A stretch of 64,000 nt of DNA from NCBI RefSeq assembly GCF_905220415.1, contig NC_059554.1, positions 9,449,001 through 9,513,000 of the forward strand, written 5' to 3'. Below the pieces are notes generated by a model. That model worked only from the letters and a program-made list of their open reading frames with translations. It made no database searches and was not told the origin of the DNA. The position numbers and the translations under genes are program-made. Below, piece by piece: positions 52,001 to 59,310 of this stretch; the stretch's first letter is position 1; each line of letters starts with the position of its first letter. The stretch is from Colias croceus (Eukaryota > Arthropoda > Insecta > Lepidoptera > Pieridae).

Positions 52001-52745
52001 ATTTTAATTTCGTAAGTTAGGAGTCCAAAATAAAAAAATCTTTTAACTAACTATTTTAATAAGGATTTTTGCAGTTAGTTAAAAAAATTGTGTGTTAGAT
52101 CTGTCAGCAATTTCAGATATTTTTAGCTTCGAAATTGACACTAAAAGTGAAATCAAGTAATCATCGGCTCAGTTATCTTGATGGTATTCACAAATACTGT
52201 ATTAATTGAAAAAAACTCTTAACTAACTATATAGACAATAAAATTTCCTAACATTATTAGTAATTCATATGTTTGTAAGATAAGTGGTTGGTGGACAATC
52301 TGGTTTGAAAAATCACATATTTGAGCCAAACAGCGCACGGACCGCGTACACGGCCTTAAGTCCTATCCACCGTAGTCCAAGAATAAGATTTGAAAGTTGT
52401 TTTTTTCTGTGACCACATCGCGTTTTTAGCTTACTCTTGTAGCTTATCGATGTTCTGTGTCTAAAATTCTAAATAACATAATAATCATTTTTTACAACTA
52501 TAAACCGCATTCTACAATCATGTAGTACATAACGATGTTCAGTATCTCAATTTATGTATCGCATGAAAAAATATTTTTTACAAACTACCCGCATTCCACA
52601 GTCATACCACAGCCTGGGTCGCGCGAACAAGGGCGTAACCACCAGCCCGAGCTCCGGGGGCGGCGTGACGTCATCACTCACCGCGCACCGCTTGCGGCCG
52701 GAGGTCGTCACCACGTCGCACCGCGTGCAAGAGAGCTGCATTTAG
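27049..52745 (+). CDS. Sidestep-family Ig-superfamily transmembrane receptor, 16 exons, 5' end missing
   Basis: Joined exons: 27049-27181, 27523-27731, 27980-28090, 31212-31415, 32119-32270, 33453-33594, 37615-37745, 38136-38295, 45531-45687, 46025-46164, 46786-46922, 47323-47488, 49694-49847, 50182-50342, 51405-51553, 52602-52745. Every junction is GT-AG and all phases agree, giving 816 residues from the first visible exon to TAG. Domain order is five Ig domains (about 1-115, 116-219, 220-317, 318-414, 415-513), an FN3-like domain (514-614), a transmembrane helix (625-648) and a basic then Ser/Gly-rich tail. This is the architecture of insect Sidestep proteins, which act as surface ligands for Beat receptors in axon guidance and synaptic matching; hallmarks include EPLYS, KLWSSP, YRCRVDF.NSPTRN, RPRPRVTWYLEN and NTNLAPPET. 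N-glycosylation sequons are present (NFT, NCT, NQS, NVS, NRT). The signal peptide must be in an upstream exon. I cannot say which Sidestep paralogue this is. Family is sure; exact ends of the weaker donors (exon 9) slightly less so. Confidence 0.93.
27523..27731 (+). CDS. Exon 2: second half of Ig1
   Basis: Acceptor CTCGCCAG and donor A|GTAAGT. The first base completes Ser, giving LYSYDIRGRS across the junction, a Sidestep hallmark. It carries KLWSSP, the DAGVYRC F-strand motif with the second Ig1 cysteine, and NSPTRNLKVNFTV with a sequon. Phase 2 in, phase 1 out. Confidence 0.93.
27980..28090 (+). CDS. Exon 3: Ig1-Ig2 linker and start of Ig2
   Basis: Acceptor AATTTCAG and donor GGAG|GTGAGT. 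It encodes the linker IPPSRPTIYDAK and then LVEPYNEGS followed by LICEVEGG with the first Cys of Ig2. The split Gly codon continues into exon 4 as GGRPRPRV. Confidence 0.93.
28178..28377 (+). mobile_element. Helitron-like element in intron 3
   Basis: TCCTGCTAATATTTTAAATG head; ends GTGAAACCACGCGGCACAG then CTAG|T. Confidence 0.65.
30232..31184. mobile_element. piggyBac-like non-autonomous element in intron 3 (953 bp)
   Basis: TTAA at 30228-30231 and 31185-31188 flank inverted ends CCCTTAGCAGGTATCG and CCCTTAGCTGGTATCG (15 of 16). Subterminal GTGGGTCAAATTTGACCCA is echoed as TTTGACCCACGATACC at the other end. Inside, 30520-30720 encodes a broken acidic segment (EELMDDLSDDLELKNE; SDDSENEEEIRE), typical of the N-terminus of piggyBac transposases; the catalytic domain is absent. 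Its right end sits beside the acceptor of exon 4. Confidence 0.8.
31212..31415 (+). CDS. Exon 4: rest of Ig2
   Basis: Acceptor TTTCGCAG, donor AATC|GTGAGT. It encodes RPRPRVTWYLENVVIDD, FEQRADGITVN, NVGRQHLNARLVCQASNTN and LAPPETKVLIL, the most conserved stretch of the Sidestep family, with the core Trp and second Cys of Ig2. A piggyBac-like element and its TTAA end only 23 bp before the exon starts. Confidence 0.95.
32119..32270 (+). CDS. Exon 5: first half of Ig3
   Basis: Acceptor TTGAACAG, donor AAAAAT|GTGAGC. It encodes LKPITVAIL, the B-strand YEVECKTTGSRPEA and the core VTWWKNNRQL. Ends in phase 0. Confidence 0.93.
33184..33395 (+). mobile_element. Helitron-like element in intron 6-side region (intron 5)
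   Basis: TCCTACTAATATTAAAAGTG head, body CACATATAGAGGGTAACTTG, ending CGCGGACGGAAAGCTAG|T. It ends 57 bp before exon 6. Confidence 0.75.
33453..33594 (+). CDS. Exon 6: second half of Ig3
   Basis: Acceptor TGTTCTAG, donor CATT|GTAAGT. Contains LSVLSLLPSVEDDGKYLTC, AENKFIP and the closing strand WRLNVHY. The DDGKYLTC F-strand holds the second Ig3 cysteine. Confidence 0.93.
33692..33872 (+). mobile_element. Helitron-like element in intron 6
   Basis: TCCCTACTAATATTATAAAT head, CTGTCTGTCTGTCTGTTACG, then GGGCGAAGCCGGGGCGGACC and GCTAG|T. It starts about 100 bp after exon 6. Confidence 0.75.
34372..34430 (+). mobile_element. Helitron-like 3' end relic
   Basis: TATATAACTTATTAGGTTTC followed by GCGAAGCGAGCGAAGCCGCG and TCTAG|T; the same 3' portion as 46541-46727 with the hairpin altered. 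Confidence 0.55.
34941..35000. repeat. Fragment of the GC-rich repeat at 12631-12794
   Basis: GATTCGGTCCCCGCGCTCAA, GGCCCGCGATA and GCTATGCAATAGCTTA are shared nearly base for base with 12735-12794. Confidence 0.65.
35042..35960 (-). pseudogene. RTE-type LINE reverse transcriptase, 5'-truncated, antisense in intron 6
   Basis: The minus strand reads from about 35960 (NYSDDIVLLSESN, the F/YxDD catalytic box of reverse transcriptase with Ser in place of the usual Ala) through an open frame of 241 codons (35906-35181) to a stop. It contains YIYLGKQISFDKTNND, LPCLTYACQTW, GMERSMLNI, KWKWAGHVARL and RCRGRPLTRWQDEI, the familiar C-terminal half of RTE-like endonuclease/reverse transcriptases of Lepidoptera. 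The endonuclease and early RT motifs are missing, the usual 5' truncation of target-primed insertion. The AT-rich (TTA)n tail lies near 35035-35055. Still an open frame, so a fairly young insertion. Confidence 0.85.
36997..37096. repeat. CA-rich microsatellite
   Basis: Impure then pure (AC)n; the cleanest run is at about 37056-37084. In intron 6. Confidence 0.9.
37615..37745 (+). CDS. Exon 7: first half of Ig4
   Basis: Acceptor TTGTTTCAG, donor GGG|GTAAGT. Encodes VPIVDLKMGSNLNPDEIKEG, then VYFECTVKANP (Cys) and the core LVWFHG (Trp). Confidence 0.93.
38136..38295 (+). CDS. Exon 8: second half of Ig4
   Basis: Acceptor ACTTCTAG, donor CGAT|GTAAGT. Encodes NTEIYHNEAAGIILSAQSL, then AAGDYTCMAANSEGKGTS with the second Ig4 cysteine and the closing strand PVSLLVR. 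Confidence 0.93.
38766..39686 (+). mobile_element. Helitron-like element in intron 8, interrupted by a MITE
   Basis: AATAAATCTGTAGAAGGGTC head, TGTTACTGGATCGATACCAA body, and end CGCGGACGGAGTCGCGGGCG-GAAGCTAG|T. Copy at 56010-56312 lacks the internal insert. Confidence 0.75.
39099..39548. mobile_element. PIF/Harbinger-like MITE (450 bp)
   Basis: Perfect 26-bp inverted ends starting GGGGCCATCCATAAAGTACG (39099-39124, 39523-39548) with TTA at 39096-39098 and 39549-39551. The 3-bp TTA target and GG-starting ends point to PIF/Harbinger. G-runs lie inside both ends (GAGGGGGGGAGGGGG near 39130; GGGAGGGGGGGG near 39452). No transposase. Confidence 0.85.
41415..41641 (+). mobile_element. Helitron-like element in intron 8
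   Basis: TCCTTCTTACTAATCAG head, GATAAATGCGAAAGTTTGTG body, ending GCGGGCGAAGCCGCGGGCGG-AAAGCTAG|T. Confidence 0.75.
42088..42305 (+). mobile_element. Helitron-like element in intron 8
   Basis: TCCTACTAATATAAATGCGA head and GCGGGCGAAGCCGCGGGCGG end; final CTAG retained in AATCTAG|T. Confidence 0.75.
42480..43262 (+). pseudogene. Non-LTR (CR1/jockey-type) LINE 3' end in intron 8
   Basis: A frame to 42701 encodes VPSHKTAAFRGSFRYAATKC, WNNIPPPIKC and FRRAYKKYLMS, the C-terminal tail found after the reverse transcriptase domain in CR1/jockey-type LINEs. About 560 bp of 3' UTR follows, with GACTCATGACATATGCTGAG, and ends near ATAAAACAC at 43260. Everything upstream is missing. Confidence 0.7.
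44294..44512 (-). mobile_element. Helitron-like element in intron 8
   Basis: Reverse copy of the 42088-42305 family: GTCCGCGGCTTTGCCCAAG, then CCTCTATAATTGTGCTAAAT, ending TAATATTAGTAGGA. Confidence 0.75.
44963..45129. repeat. Fold-back repeat (AAGAAGTGAAACTTCTT)
   Basis: Left end AAGAAGTGAAACTTCTT is itself a palindrome and faces AAGAAGTTTCACTTC at 45115. Middle carries AATCACGCGTGGTAGGG and AGATGGCGCGTAACGG. Confidence 0.6.
45531..45687 (+). CDS. Exon 9: first half of Ig5
   Basis: Acceptor ATCCACAG, weak donor CCACG|GTACTG. Encodes YAPVCAERRDSELFGALK, then VLLHCSVDANPALVSFHWTF with Cys and Trp of Ig5 and an N-glycosylation sequon (NNS). Preceded by the largest intron of the gene, 7.2 kb. 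Confidence 0.9.
46025..46164 (+). CDS. Exon 10: second half of Ig5
   Basis: Acceptor TTCCACAG, donor GCTG|GTGAGA. Encodes TSTLNYTPTTDMEYGTLAC, the second Ig5 cysteine, then GENAVGQQKVPCLFQL. Confidence 0.92.
46541..46727 (+). mobile_element. Helitron-like element in intron 10
   Basis: AACAAAGTCGCTTTATCTGT start, CTACGCAACGGATTTTGATG body, ending AGCGGGCGAAGCCGCGGGCG-GTAAGCTAG|T. It ends 58 bp before exon 11. Confidence 0.75.
46786..46922 (+). CDS. Exon 11: first half of FN3-like domain
   Basis: Acceptor TTCACAG, donor GATT|GTAAGT. Encodes GRPFQLQNCTVANQS (two sequons), LYVECVENFDGGLPQTF and ELLELPSLI. The ECxExFDGGLPQ.F.ME pattern is the typical membrane-proximal FN3 of Sidestep and related proteins. 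Confidence 0.92.
47323..47488 (+). CDS. Exon 12: second half of FN3-like domain
   Basis: Acceptor TTCCTTAG, donor ACTG|GTAAGT. Encodes NVSTNRTPPYFEIRGLPPG, then YRIDLYAVNAKGRSDVS, the standard FN3 F-G strands ending the domain. Confidence 0.93.
48931..49241 (-). mobile_element. tRNA-derived SINE with 10-bp target duplication, intron 12
   Basis: Reverse orientation. Head at the high end: complement of TGGCTCAGTGGT (A box) and GGTTCGAGACC (B box); tail at the low end is (CAT)n, i.e. (ATG)n on its own strand. TATAAAATTT flanks both sides (48921-48930, 49242-49251). Length 311 bp. The intact duplication and boxes suggest a young copy. Confidence 0.85.
49303..49507 (-). mobile_element. tRNA-derived SINE, intron 12
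   Basis: Reverse orientation; complement of the B box is visible in GGGAATCGAACCCAGGACC, and GCGCGTCAACCACTGTACCA holds the A-box side. Family of 25756-25929. It ends 186 bp before exon 13. Confidence 0.75.
49694..49847 (+). CDS. Exon 13: transmembrane helix and stop-transfer
   Basis: Acceptor TACATAG, donor TTGAG|GTGAGA. Very GC-rich against its introns. Residues 625-648 form one hydrophobic helix of Ala/Leu/Val/Ile, followed by YRRHASRHRH, a positive stop-transfer and membrane-proximal stretch. This fixes a type I topology with the Ig domains outside. Confidence 0.93.
50182..50342 (+). CDS. Exon 14: cytoplasmic tail, part 1
   Basis: Acceptor CATAACAG, donor ATATG|GTATGT. Encodes SEAMYTERAGQC, a Gly/Ser/Ala stretch and DEPQDDADPDIIPNLYE; the acidic DPDxIPN.YE motif recurs in tails of this family. 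The last ~30 bp of the exon plus the donor are echoed several times in the following intron. Confidence 0.92.
50309..50960 (+). repeat. Decayed tandem repeats of the exon 14 tail and donor, exon 14/intron 14
   Basis: The exon end and donor (GACGCTGACCCGGATATTAT from 50309, through ATTCCTATA) recurs at 50630, 50718, 50804 and, weaker, near 50482 and 50917. Spacings of 88 and 86 bp separate the clear intronic copies. Each keeps a GA(C/T)GCTGA start, a GATATTaTACCTAATTTATAT core and in most a TATATTCCTATA end. The copy at 50630 is preceded by TTTACAG. Origin by tandem duplication including coding sequence is my inference. Confidence 0.7.
51405..51553 (+). CDS. Exon 15: cytoplasmic tail, part 2
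   Basis: Acceptor TTACACAG, donor ACTAGT|GTGAGT. Encodes RRPVSNGYMSLQRPLSNSK, then EPDGGGYYDFRKKDYKIPLT. Several Tyr residues (GYMSL, YYDF, DYKI) could be phosphorylation or adaptor sites; that is inference. Confidence 0.92.
52602..52745 (+). CDS. Exon 16: cytoplasmic C-terminus with PDZ-like end
   Basis: Acceptor TTCCACAG; open to TAG at 52743-52745. Encodes SYHSLGRANKGVTTSPSSGG, a Ser/Thr/Gly-rich linker and ...HRVQESCI. The final S-C-I fits the class I PDZ ligand S/T-X-hydrophobic. A perfect CRE-like TGACGTCA lies within the coding sequence near 52664, probably by chance. Confidence 0.92.
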   Translation, partial: SYHSLGRANKGVTTSPSSGGGVTSSLTAHRLRPEVVTTSHRVQESCI

Positions 52746-52850
52746 ATACTTTCTGGAGCATTGTTGTGATGATGTTTACTTGGTTTTATGGGCCACACAA
52801 TGGGCAACGTTGGCCCAACAAATGAGCGATGTTTGCCGCTTTGAATAAAC
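52746..52850 (+). promoter_or_regulatory. Start of 3' UTR and possible poly(A) signal
   Basis: The first AATAAA after the stop codon is at 52844-52849, about 100 bp downstream. It lies inside an imperfect inverted-repeat MITE, so the mRNA end may be supplied by the repeat. Other A/T-rich signals follow, so the true cleavage site is not certain. Confidence 0.45.
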
Positions 52851-52940
52851 ATCTAAAATGACGGCCGATCATAGACATTTAGGCCCTCTACACTATAACG
52901 ATAGCCTTTCGCCCAACGCTGCCCATTGTGTGGAGGGTCC
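52788..52940. mobile_element. Short MITE in the 3' UTR
   Basis: A left arm CCACACAATGGGCAACGTTGG near 52793 is mirrored by a right arm CCAACGCTGCCCATTGTGTGG near 52913, enclosing about 100 bp. The arms differ by one or two bases. This looks like a small inverted-repeat transposon inserted just after the coding region. Superfamily not clear. Confidence 0.6.
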
Positions 52941-53019
52941 ATTAGATTTGTTTTGTATTAAAATAGGGAGATACTTCAATTATAACTTGCAATATATAAT
53001 TTGTATGTTTTACGCAATG

Positions 53020-54500
53020 ACATCAGAACACCAGGTCTGTTAAACCTAGAGCACTACCGTTTATTTCAACAGTAAACAACTGCTGAGTTCCATGGCTCAA
53101 CGTTTAATTAATAAGCAATTATAAGATTAACGATCTTAACGATTTAGTCACTTGCTAAAAAGGTAATCGATAAACATCTTAAAATAACATGGGCGTTGTT
53201 AAAAATATAAATTATCTAAAATACACACCTCAAGAACAACGTAGGCATTTCTGCTATAAATAACAGCGCTGTTAATAACATACAATTTTATTAAAACTTG
53301 CTAAATATGATTGTTATCTTTCTTCTAACATTTTGCAAATAGCGTAGGAGTCAACCACCAACGCACGTTGAAAATAAATTTCATGACATTTTTGTTAATT
53401 TATTAAATGGCTTGTTATTCTAACATCCAGTGGTTGCAATGAACAGATATAAAAAAAAATAAAAGTAAAAAATCAGGTTTGCTCTACATTTAGAAAATGC
53501 TTATTTTCGCGATTCGATGAAATAATTACTCTATTTTCGGCAATTTATTGTTTTTTTAATAGGTAAACAGATTAGCTAACGTTGTATATTATTTAATTAT
53601 TTTCTTAGTGATAGCTGTAGCGAAAAAATACATGACGTCATAATGCTCCCTTGCTCTGGCCTGTGACGTATTTTTACAATAGAATTAGCAAAAAAATCTA
53701 TAACTGACTCATAGCAATGCTCAAAATCCCTCCGATGTAAATATAAATAAGATGACTGTGTTCCTTTAAACGTGTGTAAAAATGTTTTTACTTCGAAATC
53801 TAGTGATAAGTTAATTTGGCACGTGGTCTTACTTTTTCATTCAACTTTCATAAAATCTTAATTGAAATATTACATACACGTTTTGAAAACAAAATGTTAT
53901 ATTTCTAACAACATTCAGTATTAAATGATCAGTACATAATGGAATTAAAATGTTTGTTTGTTTATTATTGTATTGAAATATATTTAGAAATCTCTTAAGT
54001 TAATCAAAAATCTCTCATAATATCCTTAAAGTATTACATTTTGATTTAGAATTTCACTGCATTACGACTTTCATCGCGTAATTTGAAATGAAATTTCATA
54101 TATTTTGTTTCAAAAGTACTGTCCACTGAAATAACACAAAGCTATATCTTAATTTAACATTTCAAACATTTTATCAGACATAAAACAGAGTTGCATGAAA
54201 AAGTAATGCCACGTCCTCAGAGATATTACGGCCACTCCAAGACATTACGCGACCAAATGCAATTTTCCATTTGTCCAACGTATATTCATTTACAAGCTTG
54301 TCTCTTATATTACGTCGTGTTACGTAAATTGAAATCAACGAGTTTCTGTCCGTCTTTATCTGATAAAAAGAAAAACATAATCTTCAAAGGGTTTTAGTGA
54401 AACTAGTTCTGTATGAAATGGAAATGTGTGGTTGCAAAATATTTCACCAAAAATGATATATTATGATGTGGCGGCCAATTGCGAATGCAATAAAAATAAA
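53020..54500. other. Intergenic, nothing recognised
   Basis: AT-rich; a TGACGTCA site at about 53633 is isolated. No gene seen on either strand. Confidence 0.45.
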
Positions 54501-54512
54501 TTCGTTAAAAAC

Positions 54513-54682
54513 AACCGACTTCAAAAACGGAAAAGTAAAAAATAAAAAAAGATTTGATATTATTAATTACTACATAATATTATTTAGATGTGCTATTTCC
54601 TAAAAAGGTATGATGTCGGTGCCACGGGCTTAATACTAAGTGCTTAGTGTTTGAAACCTCCTCCTTCTTTTTGAAGTCGGTT
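54513..54682. mobile_element. MITE-like element with AACCGACTTCAAAAA ends
   Basis: Inverted 15-bp ends at 54513-54527 and 54668-54682 are perfect. The same end sequence appears loosely at 56741. No coding content. Confidence 0.65.
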
Positions 54683-55187
54683 AAATTCCTTTACTTTACA
54701 AAAATGGATATAATAATTGTACAAACATTATTTCAACTCAACGTGATAAATTGGATTCATGTGTCATCTACAATTACAAGGCTTTGAATATAAAGGTAAA
54801 TTAAATACGTTATGTTGTCACAAAGCTATTAATTTTTAAACAATGCAATACCGGATATCGTAGGCCGTATAGCTTCATGATTGTTTTATATGAGGATTTT
54901 AATTATAGCAGATAATTATTTTTTTAAACCATTTTCGTCTAAATTATGACAATTAACGTCATTTGGAATAGCTATTTTATCTGGTAATAGAGTCTAATAA
55001 GTGTAATAATTTTTGGGATTATATTATTTTTTATATGTATGCAGTAAAGTTTTAATTAAACTTAAAATCGTACCATTTCCTAGAAATCCGTTTATCTGTT
55101 CCATTTACCAATGGGTTTGATTTTTGAAATAAAGTCTACGTTTGACTATGTCATAAAATTTGCTGATATTTCTAAGTCTAGATTATA

Positions 55188-55227
55188 CAAAAATCTGTTC
55201 AATGTTTTAACATTGAACAGATTTTTG
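55188..55227. repeat. Perfect 19-bp palindrome, 2-nt centre
   Basis: CAAAAATCTGTTCAATGTT, TT, then the exact complement. Such near-perfect cruciforms are unstable in replication, so it is probably young. Confidence 0.85.
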
Positions 55228-55295
55228 TAAGTATTGTTTGTATTGTTGATTAATATCCAACCTGACGAAATCTATACATATATATACTCTTTAAT

Positions 55296-55790
55296 TCATT
55301 AGTTAGAAGCCATTTAGAATATGCAAGTGTAGTGTGGAATCCGTTCTATGCTGTTCACTCTCAAAGAATTGAAAATATTCAGCGTATATTTACCAGACAT
55401 ATAGCTTTCCTTTCACCTGGAATTTCACATAGATCGCCTTATGAATATCGATTATCATTCTTCAAAATGATTTCACTTCGTAATCGTAGATTGTTGCGTG
55501 ATACTATGTTCCTATTTAAAATCCTCAGAAATATAAATCATAGCCCACAAATCTTAAGTCTAGTTAGGTTTGCTGTTCCAAATAATTTACCACGTTATCC
55601 TGTTTTCAAAGTTTTTGACCTTCCAAATTGTCGTAATAATGTTGGTAGAAACTCTCCAGTAACTCGCATATGTAGTACTTTTAATGACCTATGTAAGTCG
55701 CTGGGTGGTATAATAGACATAAATTTTGATTCAATTATAGTTTTTCGCAAAAAAATTACAAATTTCTTGTTTGGCACAAAAATTCAGTAG
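55296..55790 (+). pseudogene. Non-LTR LINE (jockey-type) reverse transcriptase C-terminus
   Basis: Open frame reading LVRSHLEYASVVWNPFYAVH, RIENIQRIFTRHIAFL, MISLRNRRLLRDTMFLFKIL and LVRFAVPNN, the region just after the catalytic part of the reverse transcriptase domain in jockey-type LINEs, here without the YxDD box. 5'-truncated. The stop at 55788-55790 is followed by about 200 bp of 3' UTR and an (AATA)n tail at about 55988-56010. Confidence 0.75.
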
Positions 55791-56009
55791 AAGAAATTAT
55801 GTTGAACGATTTATTTTTTCTATTCTTTTAATTAAATTTATTTAAGCACTTAAAACAACAGTAACGTAATTATATTAAAAGTTTTCTTGTGCATACCTGT
55901 AATTGGTGTATACATCATATTAATATTCGATAGTTGTTTAGTTTTAATTGTGATAATTTTCATGTGTACTCTGTTGGTATGTCTAAATTAAATAAATAAA
56001 TAAATAAAT

Positions 56010-56312
56010 AATAAATCTGTAGAAGGGTCAATTCTGTACATTGAAAATATTGAAAAAATAAATAGCAGAGGGTGTTACTGGATCGATACCAAGCCCAAAT
56101 ATGTGATTAAAAAATTTTTTGTCTGACTCTGTCTGTATGTTCAGGCATCACGTGAAAACTAACGGTTCGATTTCGATTAAACTTGGTATAATTATTCCTT
56201 ATTATCCTGGGCATAAAATAGGATACTTTTAATCCCGGAAAAATACGTAGAAAAAATAAATCTTAATTTTTCTTAAATTTTCCGCGCGGACGGAGTCGCG
56301 GGCGGAAGCTAG
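56010..56312 (+). mobile_element. Helitron-like element, copy of 38766-39686 family
   Basis: Begins at once after the (AATA)n tail of the LINE and ends CGCGGACGGAGTCGCGGGCG-GAAGCTAG|T. It lacks the MITE found in the intron 8 copy and also a short segment near the end. Confidence 0.7.
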
Positions 56313-57842
56313 TACACAATAATATTAGAACGGTTGCTTCTGACTATTATTCAGTTAATTAAAAAGAAAGCGTTCTTCATAGACTATAGTATTATTAAAG
56401 AGAGAGATTATATTATTTTGTTAAGTAAAATAAGGTATGTAAGATGCGAAGTCTAAAAGGTTTTAAAAGTTACAACAAGGTCATGACCGCAAATCAAATC
56501 AACACTAATATTTATCAGCGATTTCTTCGACGTGGTTTTCAGAAAATTGAACCAATTTAATGGCTCTTCACAAGAGAGGCGTTTCAACGATAATTTATTT
56601 GATTGAAAAACAAAGTTCAGCAATTTGTTTGAAGATCGCCATCTTGAGATTTATTTTTCGCTACTTTTAAATACCTCTAGTATTTGTTATTATGTTTCGT
56701 GCATTGATACTGTTTTTGAGTATTTTTTTCAACCGACTTTAAAAAAGAGGTTCACATTTCGACTGTATTTTATGGTTTAACTTCCTGATAAACTGGTTGG
56801 TCCCATTTAAATAATGCCGAGACCATATTTGAAGACAGTTAACTTCTGTTATTTTCCAATAAAGTAAAAAAAAATGAAAGAAACACTACATTAAGATGTT
56901 GTAGATCAAAGAATGTTTTTATGTTTATTACAAAAAAAAATCACTTCGAATATTTTAAATAAATATTTGTACTAAAATCAATAAGTAAATATATTAAATT
57001 TAACTTAAATATTATAATATATTTATCTACATTACTATAAAAGTCGGCATTCACACATTTCTATACAAATGTAACGACAGGTTTCCCTTCAAATTAACAC
57101 GCCTGTCATTTGTCAAAGGCGGGTCCGGGTCAGTTGTCAAACTGTTTGTTTGTTTGTCACCCAATTATCGACGTAGATGTCAACTGGATGTGATTTCGTG
57201 GATTTTTCTAGATCCCACGGGATTTTGAAGACCAAATAGTTAATAGAGTAAATACTTCGTGCGACACTGTTAACGAATTGAAATATTTTGGAGTAGGTAA
57301 CAAATATGAAATTTGATGTATTTTTTTTTTGGTTTAAAAATAATCATGGCGATGTGAAAGCAGTTTCCGTTATTTTTTTCAAGTGAATTAAATACTTAAC
57401 AATTTAAAAGTATGTTAAAATAAAGACTTTTTTATCCAACTTACAAAAAAACAATGAAATTTAAAAAAAAAACTTCATATGAAACAGTAGCAAATCTTAA
57501 TTTTCATTAAATATGTTAAAACTTAAGATTTTTAATAGGTTTTCTGCTAGGATCGTTTTTTAATAATTTAGACCTCTTTGTTTAGAGACTAATATGGCAT
57601 ATATTACAGATATATTTACGAAAGCCAAAGAAATACCTTGAGCAATTTATATGATATTACTTGCAAAGGCTTTGAGTTTGAAATGTTTGGAACTCCTTAA
57701 TAAAACCTCTCTGTTCAAGAGAATGTGTATTACATTTCTGCAAATGTTAGATTGTAGCGTTTATTGTCTTGGTTGTAACATGCAATGTATGCCAAAGTTA
57801 TTGGAGTATATATATATTATTATAATAACTCTATATTATAAA

Positions 57843-58031
57843 CTAGCTGTGCCCTGTGGTTTTACCCGCAGTGCTCCGCTCCTGTTGGTCTTAGCGTGAT
57901 GATTATAGGCTATAACCTTCCTCGATAAATGGGCTATCTAACACCACATAATTTTTCAAATCGGACCAGTAGTTCCTGAGATTAGCGCGTTCAAACAAAC
58001 GAAAAATTCACCTTTATAATTTTAGTATAGA
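57843..58031 (-). mobile_element. Helitron-like element
   Basis: Reverse orientation, CTAGCTGTGCCCTGTGGTTT start and TTATAATTTTAGTATAGAT end; sister of 8966-9176 (CTCCTGTTGGTCTTAGC shared). Confidence 0.65.
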
Positions 58032-59174
58032 TGCTGTGTGTGGCCGTAATTAGTTAAGTCTTTTGTAAATACATCGCTCAAGTGTTATTAGCAAATTAAC
58101 GACAATATTGATGTGAAACCGGGTGAAATGTGAAGTTTACTTTTGATGTGATGGTAAAGGTTTTTGATAACAATATTCTAAATTATATTAGTGAAAGTAT
58201 GTAGCATTTTTTTATATTGTTTTAATTATGTACTAGAAGAAAATTATAATAAAAGAGTGAATAAATCAATTTTAGTGTGAAAGTCACAGTAAAAGTTAGT
58301 TATTCTGTCAAAATACATATTCCCAGTTAGTTTTGAACCAGTGACGTCATAGAATGTTATCTGACGCTACATAGATAACGCTCTCAAATGTCAGTTTCCT
58401 AGTATTTGTTTCTATGTTATTTTATAGGAATATACTGATGAAATTTTGCATATATTTGTCTTGAAATATATTGTTTTAAAAGCCTTTATCATCATGTTAG
58501 AGAAAATTCTTTTAATATAACAATGAAGTCTTAGTTGACGAAGATTTGATGAATTATTATATTTATTTTTGTATAATTTTAAAGTATGAGATGTTTCAGT
58601 ATTCAAAGACTGTTTTTAATATTATTATTATTGTTTATTTTTTGTAAGTATTCTGTATTTTATGTTTATTTTAATGTGTCGTTTTGAATTTGTTACATAC
58701 GAAATTATTGTATTAGATTAGTTAAATTAATTTCCTTGTAAATTATTCTGAATATTAACATTAGCTTATTAGTAAATAAGCAGTTCATATCGCGACGATA
58801 TCGCAATAATATCGTCACGATATTAATTTAAGGTTACTGTAAATATTGTAAATATGTACATACATAAAATGTCTAGTCTAAATTAGTGCTAACGGTGCTA
58901 AGAACTGTAAAAATTAACACAAATAGACTTACGTCAATTGTCTATTCATACAAAGTATGGTTTATTGTTGAATGGAGAATGAAATTTGTTTCTGTAAATG
59001 TTTTCAATTAAAATATCGAGCATTAATGGTTTTTCGTGTTTTATTTTTATTTTTCCCTTTGAGAATTGAATTTCTCTGACATTTACCTAAGTTACTAGGC
59101 ACAGCTTAATCTTTGAGAATTACAAAACAGAATCAATTAATTATTATTATCTAAATAAAGAAAAGAGTATAAAT

Positions 59175-59310
59175 ATTGGCCAACTCGTAAGTTGCCTGGT
59201 AGAGATCGCTATCTAGCGTTAATGTCGCCTTTTGCTTATTTTAAAATATGTATTGTATACTTTTATATTTTTATTTCTATAGCAATAAAGGATTTTAATT
59301 CATTCATTCA
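59175..59310 (+). repeat. LINE 3' UTR fragment
   Basis: GTAAGTTGCCTGGTAGAGAT, CGCTATCTAGCG and a terminal AATAAAGGATTTTAATTCATTCATTC resemble the 3' UTR of common lepidopteran LINEs. A frame crossing it is not a gene. Confidence 0.55.

Noticed and set aside
52664..52671. CRE promoter element TGACGTCA
   Set aside because: It falls inside the last coding exon and stands alone.
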